Part shown: positions 50,101 to 61,539 of the stretch, one piece after another | How the letters are laid out: each line of letters opens with the position of its first letter | Position numbering within the stretch: the stretch's first letter is position 1 | DNA from: Rhodamnia argentea | Taxonomy: Eukaryota; Streptophyta; Magnoliopsida; Myrtales; Myrtaceae | DNA length: 64,000 nt | Direction of reading: 5' to 3' | Assembly (NCBI RefSeq): GCF_020921035.1 | Contig: NC_063151.1 | Location: forward strand, 5,084,001 to 5,148,000 | Position numbers and translations under genes: made by a program | Notes under the pieces: model-generated | The model's input: the letters and a program-made list of their open reading frames with translations, nothing else | The model's database searches: none | What the model was told of the DNA's origin: nothing

Positions 50101-50618
50101 TGATCTGTAATCTTCATGTATCGTTTGAGCTATAGTGAAATTTGTTACTGCTCTCCCCGTGGACGTAGGTCTTTGCGACCGAACCATGTACATCCGGTGT
50201 TGATTTATTTTCTTGTTCTGTCTATTTATCGTATTCCTCACAACATATGCAATGCTCAATACAGTTTGCCACGCCACTTGATATACCGACTTGTGAATTA
50301 GTCCTAATGTAGATAGCGTTTCTCTTCTTTCTAACATGGCGGTCTCAGTGTTTTTGATTACTAGGAAAGACCATGGAAGCTCTGGTGTGCATGCTTGCAC
50401 AAGCGGTAGCATCCTGGTACTTTAACTAATGAGTGCATGGCTTTTTGCTTCTTCAGGACTTCCAGGAAGGAGAAACTGGAAGAAGGCTTCCAAAGTGCGG
50501 GCATATTTTCCATTTGGAGTGCTTGGACGCATGGCTCGTCCGGCAAGGCTCGTGCCCTATGTGCAGAGACGATATATGTGAACACGAGAACGCCGACTGT
50601 TTCTTGAATAACTTTTGA
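47138..50618 (+). CDS. Membrane RING-H2 E3 ligase, NEP1-interacting-protein type, 5 exons, 246 aa
   Basis: Exons 47138-47312, 48170-48321, 48853-48936, 49095-49262 and 50457-50618 join in frame (741 nt). Residues 46-70 and 84-101 form two hydrophobic Gly/Ala-rich stretches (AFTCAFAFGGAIVGIITGAL; GAGIGAVAGAVTAVQLLEL), probable membrane segments as in the plant NIP family. A conserved AYQWQ...EISDIYD region and a C-terminal RING-H2 follow: C188-x2-C191, C207-x-H209-x2-H212-x2-C215, C226-x2-C229, complete. The expected role is E2-dependent ubiquitin transfer at a membrane; the substrate is unknown. Intron 3 starts with GC rather than GT (cag|gcaagt). Intron 4 holds a solo LTR. ATG 47138 is chosen because the upstream extension reads through the CT-rich leader; MKRW at 47144 is an alternative start. 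Confidence 0.88.
49513..50245. mobile_element. Solo LTR of a Copia-type retrotransposon in intron 4 of the RING gene
   Basis: 733 bp beginning tgttaaaatatg and ending cctcacaaca, with the TG...CA ends of an LTR. It is flanked by the exact 5-bp duplication tatgc (49508-49512, 50246-50250). Near its 3' end it has 'ctccccgtggacgtagg' and 'ccgaaccatgtacatccgg', phrases I associate with plant Copia LTRs, and a TATA-like atatataatagc at 49853. The related pseudogene at 59.58 kb lacks the insert. No internal retrotransposon genes are present, so two LTRs recombined. It is same-sense as the gene if read left to right. Confidence 0.9.
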
Positions 50619-52631
50619 GTTCCGAGTCGCGAGGAGATTTGAGAGGTCTTCTTTCGACAACTTGTAATATATGCGCGCACTGCAACATCAAGAAGTTGAT
50701 TTGCGAAATGCTTGGGAGACTACACATTAGGCACAGGATATAGAGTTAACGAATAACTTGACTTTGCTGAGCTAACTTTCATATGCTTTGTAACGCAATC
50801 TGCATTGTAGGACACGAAGACATGGACCGACTTCATAGGTCGAATGCGATCTCAAATCATTAAATAATACGAGTTCGAGAAGCAAGCTCTTAATCTAAGA
50901 GCAGTGACTGTAAGCTATGATTATAACCTTAAGCAGCACTCTAAGATCACCAAGATTAGGTGCACCAATCACAATAATGGAACAGAAGAATATACGTACC
51001 TGATTTGGCATACATCGTTTTTGATGCGGAATATTGACGTTCCAATGTTCAAGAGACTACTCACATCTATCACGTTTTGTGGCGATTCTTTATATGAGTT
51101 TATGTGAGCATTAAGGTTTAAATAAGGGATTTGAGCTCTATTTATAGAGTTTGTAACCTTACCTCTCGTTATGGATAATGTTTAACTCACAGATAAGGTT
51201 ACAAACTCGGCCTATGACTATTCGGTCCCATATTGGACTAGTTAAGAAACTTTATCTTCAAGAAATCTTATCTCTAAGAAATCTTATCTCTTTACTTTAA
51301 TAGATCAAATAATAATTAATTTAATCCAAGGCATGATTGAAGCCTGGGTTCTTGAAACTGCAAGTGTAACATCTAATTTGTGGATATAATGGTACATCCC
51401 TTGTGTGATGTATCATTTGATCAGTGATTCAAATTTTCGGTGTTTTAGGCATATTTCCGCAAATTTGATGCTTAGAATAAGAGATTTAGTTTCCCTCAAA
51501 AATGGTCAAAGCTCTTTTGTGTTCAGACATTAACAAGAAAGCTATGTGCTATGGAAGTAACCCAAAAAAAAAAAAAGAAGAAGGCCAGTAACTTTTACCA
51601 ATCACAAATAGTAAGATCCCATGTTCTTGGGTCATAAGAAGGTAGTCTAATGAATCTTTTTAAATAAGCTCATTCTTATGCGTGAAAATTGACTCTAGAT
51701 ACTTCGTAATCATTACACAAAAAAAATATAGTTCATCGGACCAAAGAAGTGGACAAAATTTAGTAAATGCAAAGGAGAATCTCCAAGGAATCGATATGAC
51801 GTGTGAAAATTGACTAGGAGTGTTACTTGACAATTATACAATAAAATCAAAAGCTCTTTGAATCAAGGAGGAGATGGACAAAACCGAGTGCATCTAAAAG
51901 AGATTCTCCAAGAAATCTACAAGTACTGTATTAAGATGCATCAACTTATAGCTGTATTATTAGGGACTATGCCTCCCATTCCGATAACGAAAATGCCAAC
52001 ATTACAGTCCGTCGCTCTTTGCATGAGTAACGGACCATTGTTAACCACAAAAAGTGTTGTTTGGAACCTTATGACCAGCTTCTCCGTTTTCTGCAACGTT
52101 GCCTTTTAATTTTAGATGCAAACTAAGCAACAATGTCAAGAAATTATTGCCTTTTACATTACTATTTCTACTTTCTTCCTTTTTCTAATGGCCTTCTACT
52201 CCTTCTCTTTCTATCTTTTGCTGGGTCCTCTTCTCCCTCTCGTAACAGAGCCTCTTATTCCGTTTGAGACATGGTGATTTTAGTTGGTCATCTGCACACC
52301 AACCAAAAGAAATCATTAAGACATTTTCCACTTAAATTCGATCAAAGTAGCTGGATAAACAAAATACGAAAAATCAAAAGAGAGACAATTTGGGTTGAAC
52401 AAAAAGCCTACCGAGCATTCAATATGGGCTGCTCCAACCCAATTCATCTACGGCCCAATAAGCCAAAGCCCATTTATAGTCAACGAGCAACGTCAAAAAA
52501 TACTCAGAGACACAGAATACAGAAAAAAGGTCAAAAGCAAAACGTTTGTCCACCATTTTTCTACTGCGACCCTGACTGCTCTTCACTCCCACCAAGTACC
52601 AACCAAGCACCAAGCTCCCGCGAGAGAGAGA
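50619..52631. other. Intergenic between RING and RidA genes
   Basis: 50619-50910 is 3' flank shared with the pseudogene copy at 59940-60280. The rest is AT-rich with a poly-A run near 51567. The last ~130 bases before the RidA ATG are probably its promoter and leader; no clear TATA box. No gene was recognised. Confidence 0.45.
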
Positions 52632-55600
52632 ATGTCGTGGCTTGCTTCAAGAGCGTTCCATGCGCCGCCGATCGACATGAGGGCACTGCGGGCCCGGTGC
52701 CCTTTGGCCATGGGCGTCAGTTGCGCCTCCGCGGTCGGCACGAGCTTGTGGCGATCGTCGTCGTCTTCGGGGCGACGGACCGCACCGTTTGCTTGCTTGG
52801 GCATTTCGACTGATGCTCGTGAGTCCCCTCTTTTCCTTGTTCCTCTCTGTCAATGTATCTCGCTGCCGGTTTGTCTTATCCCACCATACATCGCCTAGAG
52901 AGAAGTAATCCAAGTCAAATTTTTGACTTTTTTGTGTTGATTCCGTCAGTGATTGATGCCATTGAGTCGAAACCTTCTTCTATTCTACCTTTTTTTATGT
53001 TAAGGATGCTAGAATTTGGGTGTTATGCTTCGTGACGTGCGTTTTGATCGATATGGAGTCAATTTGTTTCTGAATTTTATGCTTACAGCTTCCTCCGAAA
53101 GTCCATTACCTTCTAACTTGATCTGCTTTGCAAGCTTTTTGCGGTTGTTTTTGGCTAAAGGGATGGCATTGGCGTGGATTGTCCCTCTGTCGTTTGTGTA
53201 TTTAGCTGCTCGTTTCATTAGTAGGCACTGGAGTGTGAATTGCGGAATCCGTTCTTGATGCAAATGCTTAAGGATATGGTTTCAGGAAATTCGCAAAATT
53301 GGAGTTGTCAGTTTACTTGGCAACTCATTAGTCAAATTGAAATGGGTGATTGAGACCCAAGTTTCTCTGACATGCTTTCAAACCTTTGAGATCTTAGAGT
53401 TACATGACAAATTGACACCTCAATTTTCACTGTGTAAGAATGCTTATAATCAATGGTCTTACAGTTGGACTTGCAAAGAGTTTGAATTTTGTATGTGTTG
53501 TTGAGCTTTTGCTTTTGGGACTTGATGTCAGATGTGAATTGGCAAAAGGCTAAGAAACTGCTTACAGATGCCACCTGATGATGGTCACAGTACTGGATGG
53601 CCTTTTAGTGTCTGCCATCTCAATAAAGCTTACTCATTTAATTTCGCAACTCCAGTACCAAAATCATCAAATCAAGGGGACAGACAAGAGAGACTTAGCT
53701 TTACTATATTTTACTGTTGTATCAGATATAGTGGGAGTCCCTAACCGGAGCAATTAATTTTTTTTTAGGTTTAAAGGAAGCTGTTCAAACAGACAAAGCT
53801 CCAGCTGCTTTAGGACCCTACTCACAGGCTATCAAAGCCAACAACCTTCTGTTTGTATCTGGTGTTCTTGGTCTCGTTCCAGAGGTAAGCAGTTCAAGTA
53901 TTATTTTATGCATCATCAATTCCTTTAGTATGATCATGGCCATATAATGTCACACTAAACAGAGCTTTCTGCCTAAAAATTGCATGAAATATCCAAGTGT
54001 AACGTTGTATGTTGGATATACTGATGCAGACTGGACAATTTATCTCTGACAGTGTGGAAGACCAGACAGAACAGGTAAGATACATGACCTACCTGCATTG
54101 GGACTTCAATAACCATTCTATCTCCGAGAGAAAGATATGATGATTTATTAAGCAATTCATCCATTATGTAGAGGATGCTGTTTTTGGATGCTTGGTGTGC
54201 TTGGAAAGTATATTCCTGTTTGTTATTTCAATAGTGACAATAATGGGCACAGGGTTCGATCTATCTGGCTCCTATGAATTATTGCTGAGAAAATATTGGA
54301 TGTGCCTGACATGCTACGTAGGCTATAAACCACTTCATTAATTGGTTGCCACATGTCCAAGTGGAACCCATCATTTCAATTTTATTCTCTCCTCTGTTAC
54401 CCAAGCTCTGCTCTGTTACTATCTCTCTCTCCTCTCACTCATGGAGTCAAAGTTGGACGGCTCACCTGTTCTTCGGCCTCAAGGAGCCCACCCCTTTCTA
54501 TGAGGTGGAGGTGTTCGTGTTTTTTGAGGTTGGGTGTGAGTTTATGAAGGTTTCTGCAACTTGAAGCAGGTTTTGATTTCTCATTTAGTTTCATGCATTT
54601 ACCTTGAGATTTGTCTGCAGAAGAAATAGAGGGCTGGAAAAGAAATTTAATTAAGCTTTAATTTCGACTTTGATTCCTAATGAACTGTAAAAGCTCAAGG
54701 GGTTTTGCTTGTGAATTTTCTGTGTAAATTCGGTCATCTTTCTGTCCACATCTTTGTTTGGGGTGCTTGTTAATGGAGTGCAAGCATTGCCTGATTTATG
54801 GTATGGTGCAGAAGGAAGAAGAAGTAACAGAGGGGTAAGAGAGGGTAATGGAGCGGGAAGAGAGAGAAAGAGAGGGGCAAAGGAGGGAAGAGAAAAATGT
54901 GAAAAGTGGGCCCAATTTGGACACATGGCAATCAAAGAGTGGAGTGGTCTATAGTCTACATGGCATGTCAGACCACGCAATATTTTCTCATTATTGCTCT
55001 CTGCTGAGTAGAATTTACCATTGCTTAGATGCACTTGATTTGTTAGTTTGCTAACAAAGGTGGTATTCTGAAATTGCGTAGCTTCTCAAAAACATGGGGG
55101 AAATACTGAAAGCTGGGGGTGCCAGCTATTCTTCTGTGGTCAAGACAACGATTATGTAAGAAATCATAGTTTTTGCTGGACTGCTGAATTTATTTTTTGT
55201 AAGGTTGAAACAGACTTAAAGAAATTGGATTTGCCAATCCCTTTTTGCAGGCTGGCTGACTTGCAAGACTTCAAAAAAGTGAATGAGATCTATGCAAAAT
55301 GTGAGTTCTGGACTAGTGTAGCCAATTGGGGACACAAATATATGTCTTTTGGTTCCTTGATGCGAGGCATATGAAATTATTAAGTCATATGGTCTAATGG
55401 CATTAGTTCAATACTTAAAGAAATGTAAAAAGTTAGAATATCTTCATTAGCTGAAGAACATAGTAAGAGATTTTTCAGAATGGTGTTTTGACCAAGCACA
55501 CGATTATCTGAGCACACACATGTGGGTTGTCTCGTTTTCACCTTGGCATTCAACAGGAATACAGTAACACATTGTGGATTGCGATAGAACTTATGAACTG

Positions 55601-55837
55601 GGATAGCTCGATGCAAAATAGATTGATAATTGACCGGCGGATGCTTGGAACAAAAGGATTTATCTATCCTGTCTATCAAGTTAGATTCTTCAATACTCAA
55701 TGTTAGACACCTTTAAAGTGACTGGATGTCTTTATCTTGCAGATTTTCCGGCACCTGCCCCAGCTCGCTCAACATATCAGGTTGCTGCTCTGCCGCTGAA
55801 TGCAAGGATTGAGATCGAGTGTATTGCAGCACTTTAA
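52632..55837 (+). CDS. RIDA: Reactive intermediate/imine deaminase RidA (YjgF/UK114 family), chloroplast-type, 6 exons, 188 aa
   Basis: RidA hydrolyses reactive 2-aminoacrylate and related enamine/imine by-products of threonine and serine dehydratases, protecting PLP enzymes; in plants it is plastidial and supports branched-chain amino acid synthesis. Exons 52632-52818, 53769-53884, 54030-54074, 55082-55155, 55251-55300 and 55743-55837 join in frame (567 nt). About 60 N-terminal residues (Ser/Ala/Arg-rich, few acidic) look like a transit peptide. The RidA domain follows: APAALGPYSQAIKANNLLFV, SGVLGLVPETG, QTEQLLKNMGEILKAGGASY, VVKTTIMLADL, FPAPAPARSTYQVAALPLNA, IEIECIAAL. The catalytic-site Arg is in PARSTYQV and the Glu in IEIEC. 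Length matches plant orthologues. No defects. Intron 3 is about 1 kb. Confidence 0.95.
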
Positions 55838-56909
55838 TGGGCTTCTGCACAATTGCATACAAACTTCTTGAATGAATCCCGTTTATGAGATTTAAGGGAA
55901 GTTTAACTGCATGAATATTTTGTAATTGTCACAACAATCTATATCGGTGATGCGGCACTGCGTTGGACTGTGGACTTAGATTCTCTGACATGCGGTGTTG
56001 ACCTAGCGACATGAGATTAATCGCAGTGGCAACTCTTTTAATTTCCTCTTTCCCTATCTATTGAGAGAGTCTGAAAGCAGAATGAAGAGATGTTTATCAA
56101 GCGACCTATAAGATATTGTCACTTTGCTTATAGGTTCTTCTGTGGTCACTGCACATGATGCGTAACAAGTATCCTGGCTAGCAGCGCAACACAAAGAGTT
56201 TGTTTACTTATGATGGGTAACAGGGTTACAGCCAACTCAGTTATGCAACTTAGGCAAGAGCAATGTCAAACGTGGTTGGAGAGCTTGAGTGGGGACTCTG
56301 CTGAACTAGTATCCTACATTCATAAATTCAAAGGTTGGAGAAAGTTTTAGCGGACTCTCTCTTTCCTCCCCTTTCCATGTTTTTTTTTTGTAAAGGGTGA
56401 GAAATGATATCATATCCCCAGCCAAAAGAGAGACTCATAAATGATAGGGCAACCGATTTTTTTTAATTAAATTAAGATTATGAGACCAATTTCAGGAACA
56501 TATGCGAGTATATGAAGCATTCTTTCTAGTAATAACACGTATCGGTTAGACCTTTCATGCAAAACACAATGTCATACTCTAGTATAACATATAACAAGGA
56601 GGACAGAGCACAACATGATAGATAGTACTACCACCTCTTCACAATCTTAAGTTACGTGAGAACAAGTTCATAATGTATTTCAAACAAATTGCTCTTTGAA
56701 GAATCGTGAATTCGGTTCTTCCAAGTACTAAAGGCAATTTTGACTTACAAGATTGTGATACTATCTTCACCACCATCCACGATGTTCATGCTTTATATGC
56801 GCGTAGTTGAACTCTAAGGTAAAAAAAAAAAATAGGAGTCAATTTATTATTGATTAATTGAGGCCATCCCAATTTGAAAATACCGTCTAAAACCAACTAT
56901 AATTAAAAT
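55838..56909. other. RidA 3' flank and gene-free DNA
   Basis: 55838-56100 probably includes the 3' untranslated region. 56690-56860 matches 46440-46640 (see that entry). No coding region was recognised. Confidence 0.45.
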
Positions 56910-57965
56910 GTTTTACATCACGGGTTGCTTTTAGGTGGTTTTAAATCAAAGACGCCATTTCTAAGGCGAATAAATTGAAGGCAATTGCGAAAGAGTATAT
57001 AATTGATTATGGTTATAAATCCGTGGTCTTCAAAAAGAGTACTCCCATATTAGTGCTCGCCACACGATTGAGAACAAAAACTATGATGTTAAATTAAAGG
57101 GTTAATACCACGAAAAATCCCAAACCGATACAATTCTAACAAATTTTCTCCAACTATTTTTTTGATCACAAAAAATCACAAATTGGTACGCATGTGACAA
57201 ATTTACCCGAGTCTATTTTCTTTTTATCAGAAAAATTTTCAAACTGGTATACCTGTGGCAAATTTACTCTCCGTTAATTTTCGTTAAATTAAATTAATAC
57301 CTCAAAAAATCTCAAATTGATACACTTATGACAAACGGAAGGTAAAAATCTTAAACTCATATACTCGTCAACCGCCACGTGTCATACAACTCAGCAATTT
57401 AACGGTACAATTTAATGAAAACTAACGGAGGATAACTTTATCACAAGTGTATCGGTTTGGGGTAAATTTGTCACGTATATATTAATTTGGGATTTTTCGT
57501 AGTCAAAAAAATAATTTGGGGTAAATTTATCACGAGTGTACCCATTCGAGATTTTTCGTGATACTAACCCTAAATTGAATTCCAACTAACTGAGAAAAAG
57601 TAAAAGACACGTGCACACTATATCATGATATTCAAATCGGAAGGAAAATTTCCGAAAAGTTCATCCGAAGAATAATTATGGGTGTACTTCTTATACTAGT
57701 GAATGTAACTTATTTGTGACCACAAATTTAAAGAAGTTATGGTAGTAGGAATATGTTATACTAATCTTAGAATCAACTTTATAAATTAGTATTAATATCT
57801 TCATTATTCGTCCTGACAATTAAAATGCAGTACACTTAGCAAAAGTCCCAAAGCTCTTCTCGAGCGCCTAAGTAGGCCAATGGTGTTTGGAAGACGAAAG
57901 CCCAATTGTCCCTTAGGTATAGTTGGGCTCCGAGGTGTGAATCCTATGTGGCCCACTCTGTGTTT
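56910..57965. repeat. Diverged segmental duplicate, partner of 29970-31045
   Basis: Co-linear with 29970-31045 over about 1 kb in the same orientation, with this copy carrying a MITE at 57099-57570. The partner reads gttaaactaaattccaag at the corresponding point, which is the unoccupied site. The end of the homology has gtttggaagacgaaagccca and 'gtatagttgggct'. Confidence 0.75.
57099..57570. mobile_element. 472-bp MITE with 9-bp target duplication
   Basis: The inverted ends start gggttaatacca on the left and gggttagtatca as the reverse complement on the right. The flanks taaattaaa (57090-57098) and taaattgaa (57571-57579) differ at one base, and the empty site in the 30-kb duplicate has a single taaactaaa. 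It is of the same family as 39684-40203, with the shared core 'gccacgtgtcat'. It is non-coding. Confidence 0.9.
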
Positions 57966-59049
57966 GGTTTGAGTCTGTTAGGGGAAATTCTTTTTCGTAT
58001 ATTTTCTCTTTCTGTATCCTTTTTTAATTTCCTTTAATATGAATTACAACAAAATTCACATATCTTTACGCGCATAAAATACAATCCATTTTACCAACAT
58101 TTTCTCTTTTTAATTTCCTTGAAGATGAAATACAGTACGTTTCACATATTTTCGAGTGGTTAATATAATGTTTTCTTCGACCCAAAAACAAAAGACTTAG
58201 ACCGCATCTCGTGGTCTGAATTTCTAGTCGGGATTGAACTGGATAGGATAGGATAGGAAATTCAAGGATTTCGTCATATCCTATTTACTATTTGGTGAAC
58301 TGCGGATATAAAGTCAAATAAGTACGGGCAAAGCGTAGTCGAAATCGATTCTGTTTTGATAAAACATTATAATGCTTTAAAAATTATTAAGTAATAAGTT
58401 TTGATGAGTGAGTTATTGTTGAAAAGAGATTTGCGCCATCAAAATTCGAGCACGAGATCAATTGAGCAGACCCTAGTAGAACCAGTGGCCTTGATTTGGA
58501 GTCGAATCCTTTGAGAATGACATGTTTGCCTTATTTGTTGCCCTGTCGAGTGAGTAAACAAGTGTTGAATAATAAAATTATGCAACTTCTTTTCACAAGT
58601 TGAAGATACATTAGTGCAAGTCGTCCAAAGAGCTACCTTGAAAGTCAATAATCAATCTCAAGTTTTTCACAACATGTCTAAACGCCTTTTGAATGTTGGA
58701 AAAGTTCAAGCGATTAAAGAACGAGATGCATGATTTCATATCATGCAAAACTATTAATTAAAGAATGAGGTCGTGCATATATTCGATTTTGCTGCTAGGG
58801 ACCACAGCCTGGCGTTGCCGAAGTGGCAGCCCAAAGTGGTGAAGAGGCAATGGTTGTGGAAAAAATATCTTTCTCCTCATGTCTGCTCTATTGAGAAAAC
58901 CTATCCAGGTTTATCTCACCCACTCCCTTGTGATATTTTTGTCCGGGTTTTATCTCATTTATCCTATCCTAAATATCTACCAAATACAAGACAGGATAAA
59001 ATATGTTCTTTTTCTGATTTTTGTCCCGATGACCAAACGCAACCTTCTT
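57966..59049. other. Gene-free DNA, possible unclassified inverted element
   Basis: Around 58236-58260 'ggataggataggataggaaa' occurs. Near 58960-59000 a related phrase appears inverted (tttatcctatcctaaat), followed by ttgtcccgatgaccaaacgc, roughly the inverse of the left flank. This may be a transposon ending next to the truncated RING copy. No coding region. Confidence 0.35.
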
Positions 59050-59924
59050 GGATGGAAAAGTATTCATGGAATGGGTAGGCCGTGCTCAAGGCAAGTTACC
59101 CAACCCCTAGAAGCTGTTTATCCAAACTAATCAACTGATTCATCTGGCAGACAATTATTACTCGCATTATATGATCAAGTCCTAATGCACCGGGTCTTCT
59201 TTTGGCCAAAAATCCCAATGAAATGTGAATGAAGTTGTCGGAATGCTGGTGAGCCCTCTGGAAACACCTTACAGAGAAATTATATGACCCTGCGTAAGAT
59301 AAGGGGCTGTCCCAAAATTGCATTCACAGGCTTCGTGAATACCATTTCCAATCTAGCAAGATGGCCAATATATCTGTTGATGGACTGATTATTCCTTAAC
59401 CCTGATAATTTTTTAAAACCCTAATTATTCCTTCACCCTGATAATTTTTATAGTTCCCTGGATATTTATAACTGAAGAAAGAAAATCATCACCTGCCTAG
59501 TTCCTTCCACGAATATTAAGACCACCCTACAAAGTTGGCATACTTGAGTAATGTGAGGCTCTAGATGGGCATTTAAAAAAGTGGGTCACATTCGATGTTC
59601 GATATAGTTTGCTGCATCATTTGGTATATCAAATTTGTGAATTTGTCCTAATATGCCTAACATTTCTCTTCTTTCTAACATGATTTGCTTAGTACTTTTG
59701 ATTACTAGAAAAGACCATGTAAGTGGTTCTTGTACGCCTGCTTGCACAAGCGGTATCATCTTGTAGTTGACCGACGAGTGCATGGCCTTTTGCTTCTTCA
59801 AGACTTCAGGGAAGGGGAAACTGGAAGAAGGATTCCCAAGTGCTGCGGGCATATTTTCCATCTGGAGTGCTTGGACGCATGGCTTGTCCGGCGCAGCTCT
59901 TGCCCCGAATGCTTCATGAATTAA
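59050..59924 (+). pseudogene. Truncated copy of the NEP1-interacting-type RING gene
   Basis: Remnants of exons 3-5 of the intact gene at 47138-50618. Exon 3 (from 59050: KVFMEWVGRA) has lost the LKAYQWQ codons. Exon 4 (about 59250-59385) has deletions, a stop-bearing frame, and lacks the CCSICLQ end. Exon 5 (about 59806-59924) reads EGETGRRIPKCCGHIFHLEC with one extra Cys codon, then CPEC and an early stop. The exon 5 acceptor is changed from cttcag to cttcaa. Exons 1 and 2 are absent. It cannot make a working RING domain. The 3' flank is also duplicated to about 60280. Confidence 0.88.
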
Positions 59925-60306
59925 TATTGAGTGTGAGTTGCGAGAAGATTCGAGTTCGTCTGTTGACATATTGTAATATACGCGCATACTGCAACATCGA
60001 GAATTTTATTTTCTGAAAATGCTTGGTCTGACTATACATTAGGCACGATAAGAGAGTAAACTGATAACTCGACAAAAATATTACTCGCTGTTGAAATATA
60101 GAGTAATCAATTGAATTTGATGAGCTAACTTTCCGATGCTTTGTATCGTATCGATTGAATTTGTACTTTTGCATCAACGGTCGTGAATACATAGACCGGC
60201 TTCATTGCTCGTATGTGATTTCAATAATCAAATAATGAGAGTCCAATAAGCATCCATTAATCTAATGACAGTCAACTTCAAGTGTGTCTCTACTTTGTGT
60301 CATAAG

Positions 60307-61272
60307 GGGAAAATTTTAAATAAGGGCAAGAAATGCTTTCATTTTTTCAAATAAGGAAAGGCTTGAAGTGCTCAAATCATTTCGAAAAAGGGCATCGCCT
60401 AGACATTTTCGCCTTTTACTTTTTCACATATTTTCCTTTTTTTGTATTTTTCCCTTTCCCTTTTCCTTTTTTTTTTTTTTTTGTCTTCTTCTCTTTTCCC
60501 TCCCCGCTCCGGCCATCGCCTGCCTCCCTTGCCCGATGCCTGGCCTGGCATTCCTCGCCGGCATCGGTCGAGGGTAGCCCTCGCCTTGGCAAGAGGCAGG
60601 CGGAGGGGCGTACCTCGGTGAATCGGTGGGTGCCGAGCAGTTTCATTGACCGCGACGGGTTGATGATGGTGCTGGAAGCGAAGACGAGACGAGGAGGAGT
60701 AGGGAGATTTGCTGATGCCTTGGGAAGGTGCACGGAAAGAATCCCAGGATTCTGCTAGATATGCGAATCTGGTCGCTTCCTTCTTGTTGTTGTTGTTAGG
60801 ATGGGGAATTATTAATTTAAACCATCATCGTCAGCGAAATATACACAGAGGATCGATGAATTCTCCCCCGCCCATGGAGATCCCTCCCTACGCCAACCAT
60901 CACCACCACCACCGTCGCCGTGAACCACCGAGATACACCCCTCCACCTACCTCTCACCCAGGCAAGGGCTACCCTCGACCAATGCCAGCTAGCGAGAAAC
61001 GCCAGGCCAAGAGTCAGGTGAGGGTCGCCTAATGCTAGCCCAGGTGAGGGTCGCCCTTGCTCGAGGCTGAGACTAGCAACGGCCGAAGGGGAGGAGAAAA
61101 AGAAGAAGAAAAAATAATAATAATTGCAAAAGTAAAAGGATGAAAATGCATTTCAACTAAGCCCTTTTTTAAGGCGATTTGAGCACTTCAAACCCTTATT
61201 TGAAACAAAATCCATTTCAAACCCTTATTTAAAAAAATGAATACATTTAAGGTCCTTATTTAGAATTTTTCC
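60307..61272. mobile_element. 966-bp GC-rich foldback element
   Basis: AT-rich arms are inverted copies of each other. The left arm starts gggaaaattttaaataaggg; the right arm, reverse complemented, starts ggaaaaattctaaataagga. Both include 'gcttgaagtgctcaaatc'-type subrepeats. Flanks tgtcataag (60298-60306) and tatcacaag (61273-61281) agree at 7 of 9 positions, a possible old 9-bp duplication. The core (60490-61075) is GC-rich with Pro/His/Arg-coding composition but no recognisable protein. It is of the same family as 1-1098. Confidence 0.7.
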
Positions 61273-61539
61273 TATCACAAGAATTGCTTCCAGAAATAGG
61301 AATAAGCTCATTGAGAAAGTGGGAAGTACTCACCGTTGAAAACTTTGGAAAACATTATGATTGAATCATGAAATTCATTCTTTTCTCCTTGGTACAACTC
61401 AATTGCACTAACATTTCAAGATCATTTTAGTTGTCGCTTTGATTGTGCCATGATGACAAAACATATAAACTGATCTGCAAGGCTAAGTCCAAGACGAGCT
61501 CCCTCCGAGAAAAGCAATACATGTTTCATCCACAACTTG

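Noticed and set aside
52271..52913. Other-frame open frames around the RidA first exon
   Set aside because: Only the frame from 52632 joins in phase to RidA exon 2; the others are shadows.
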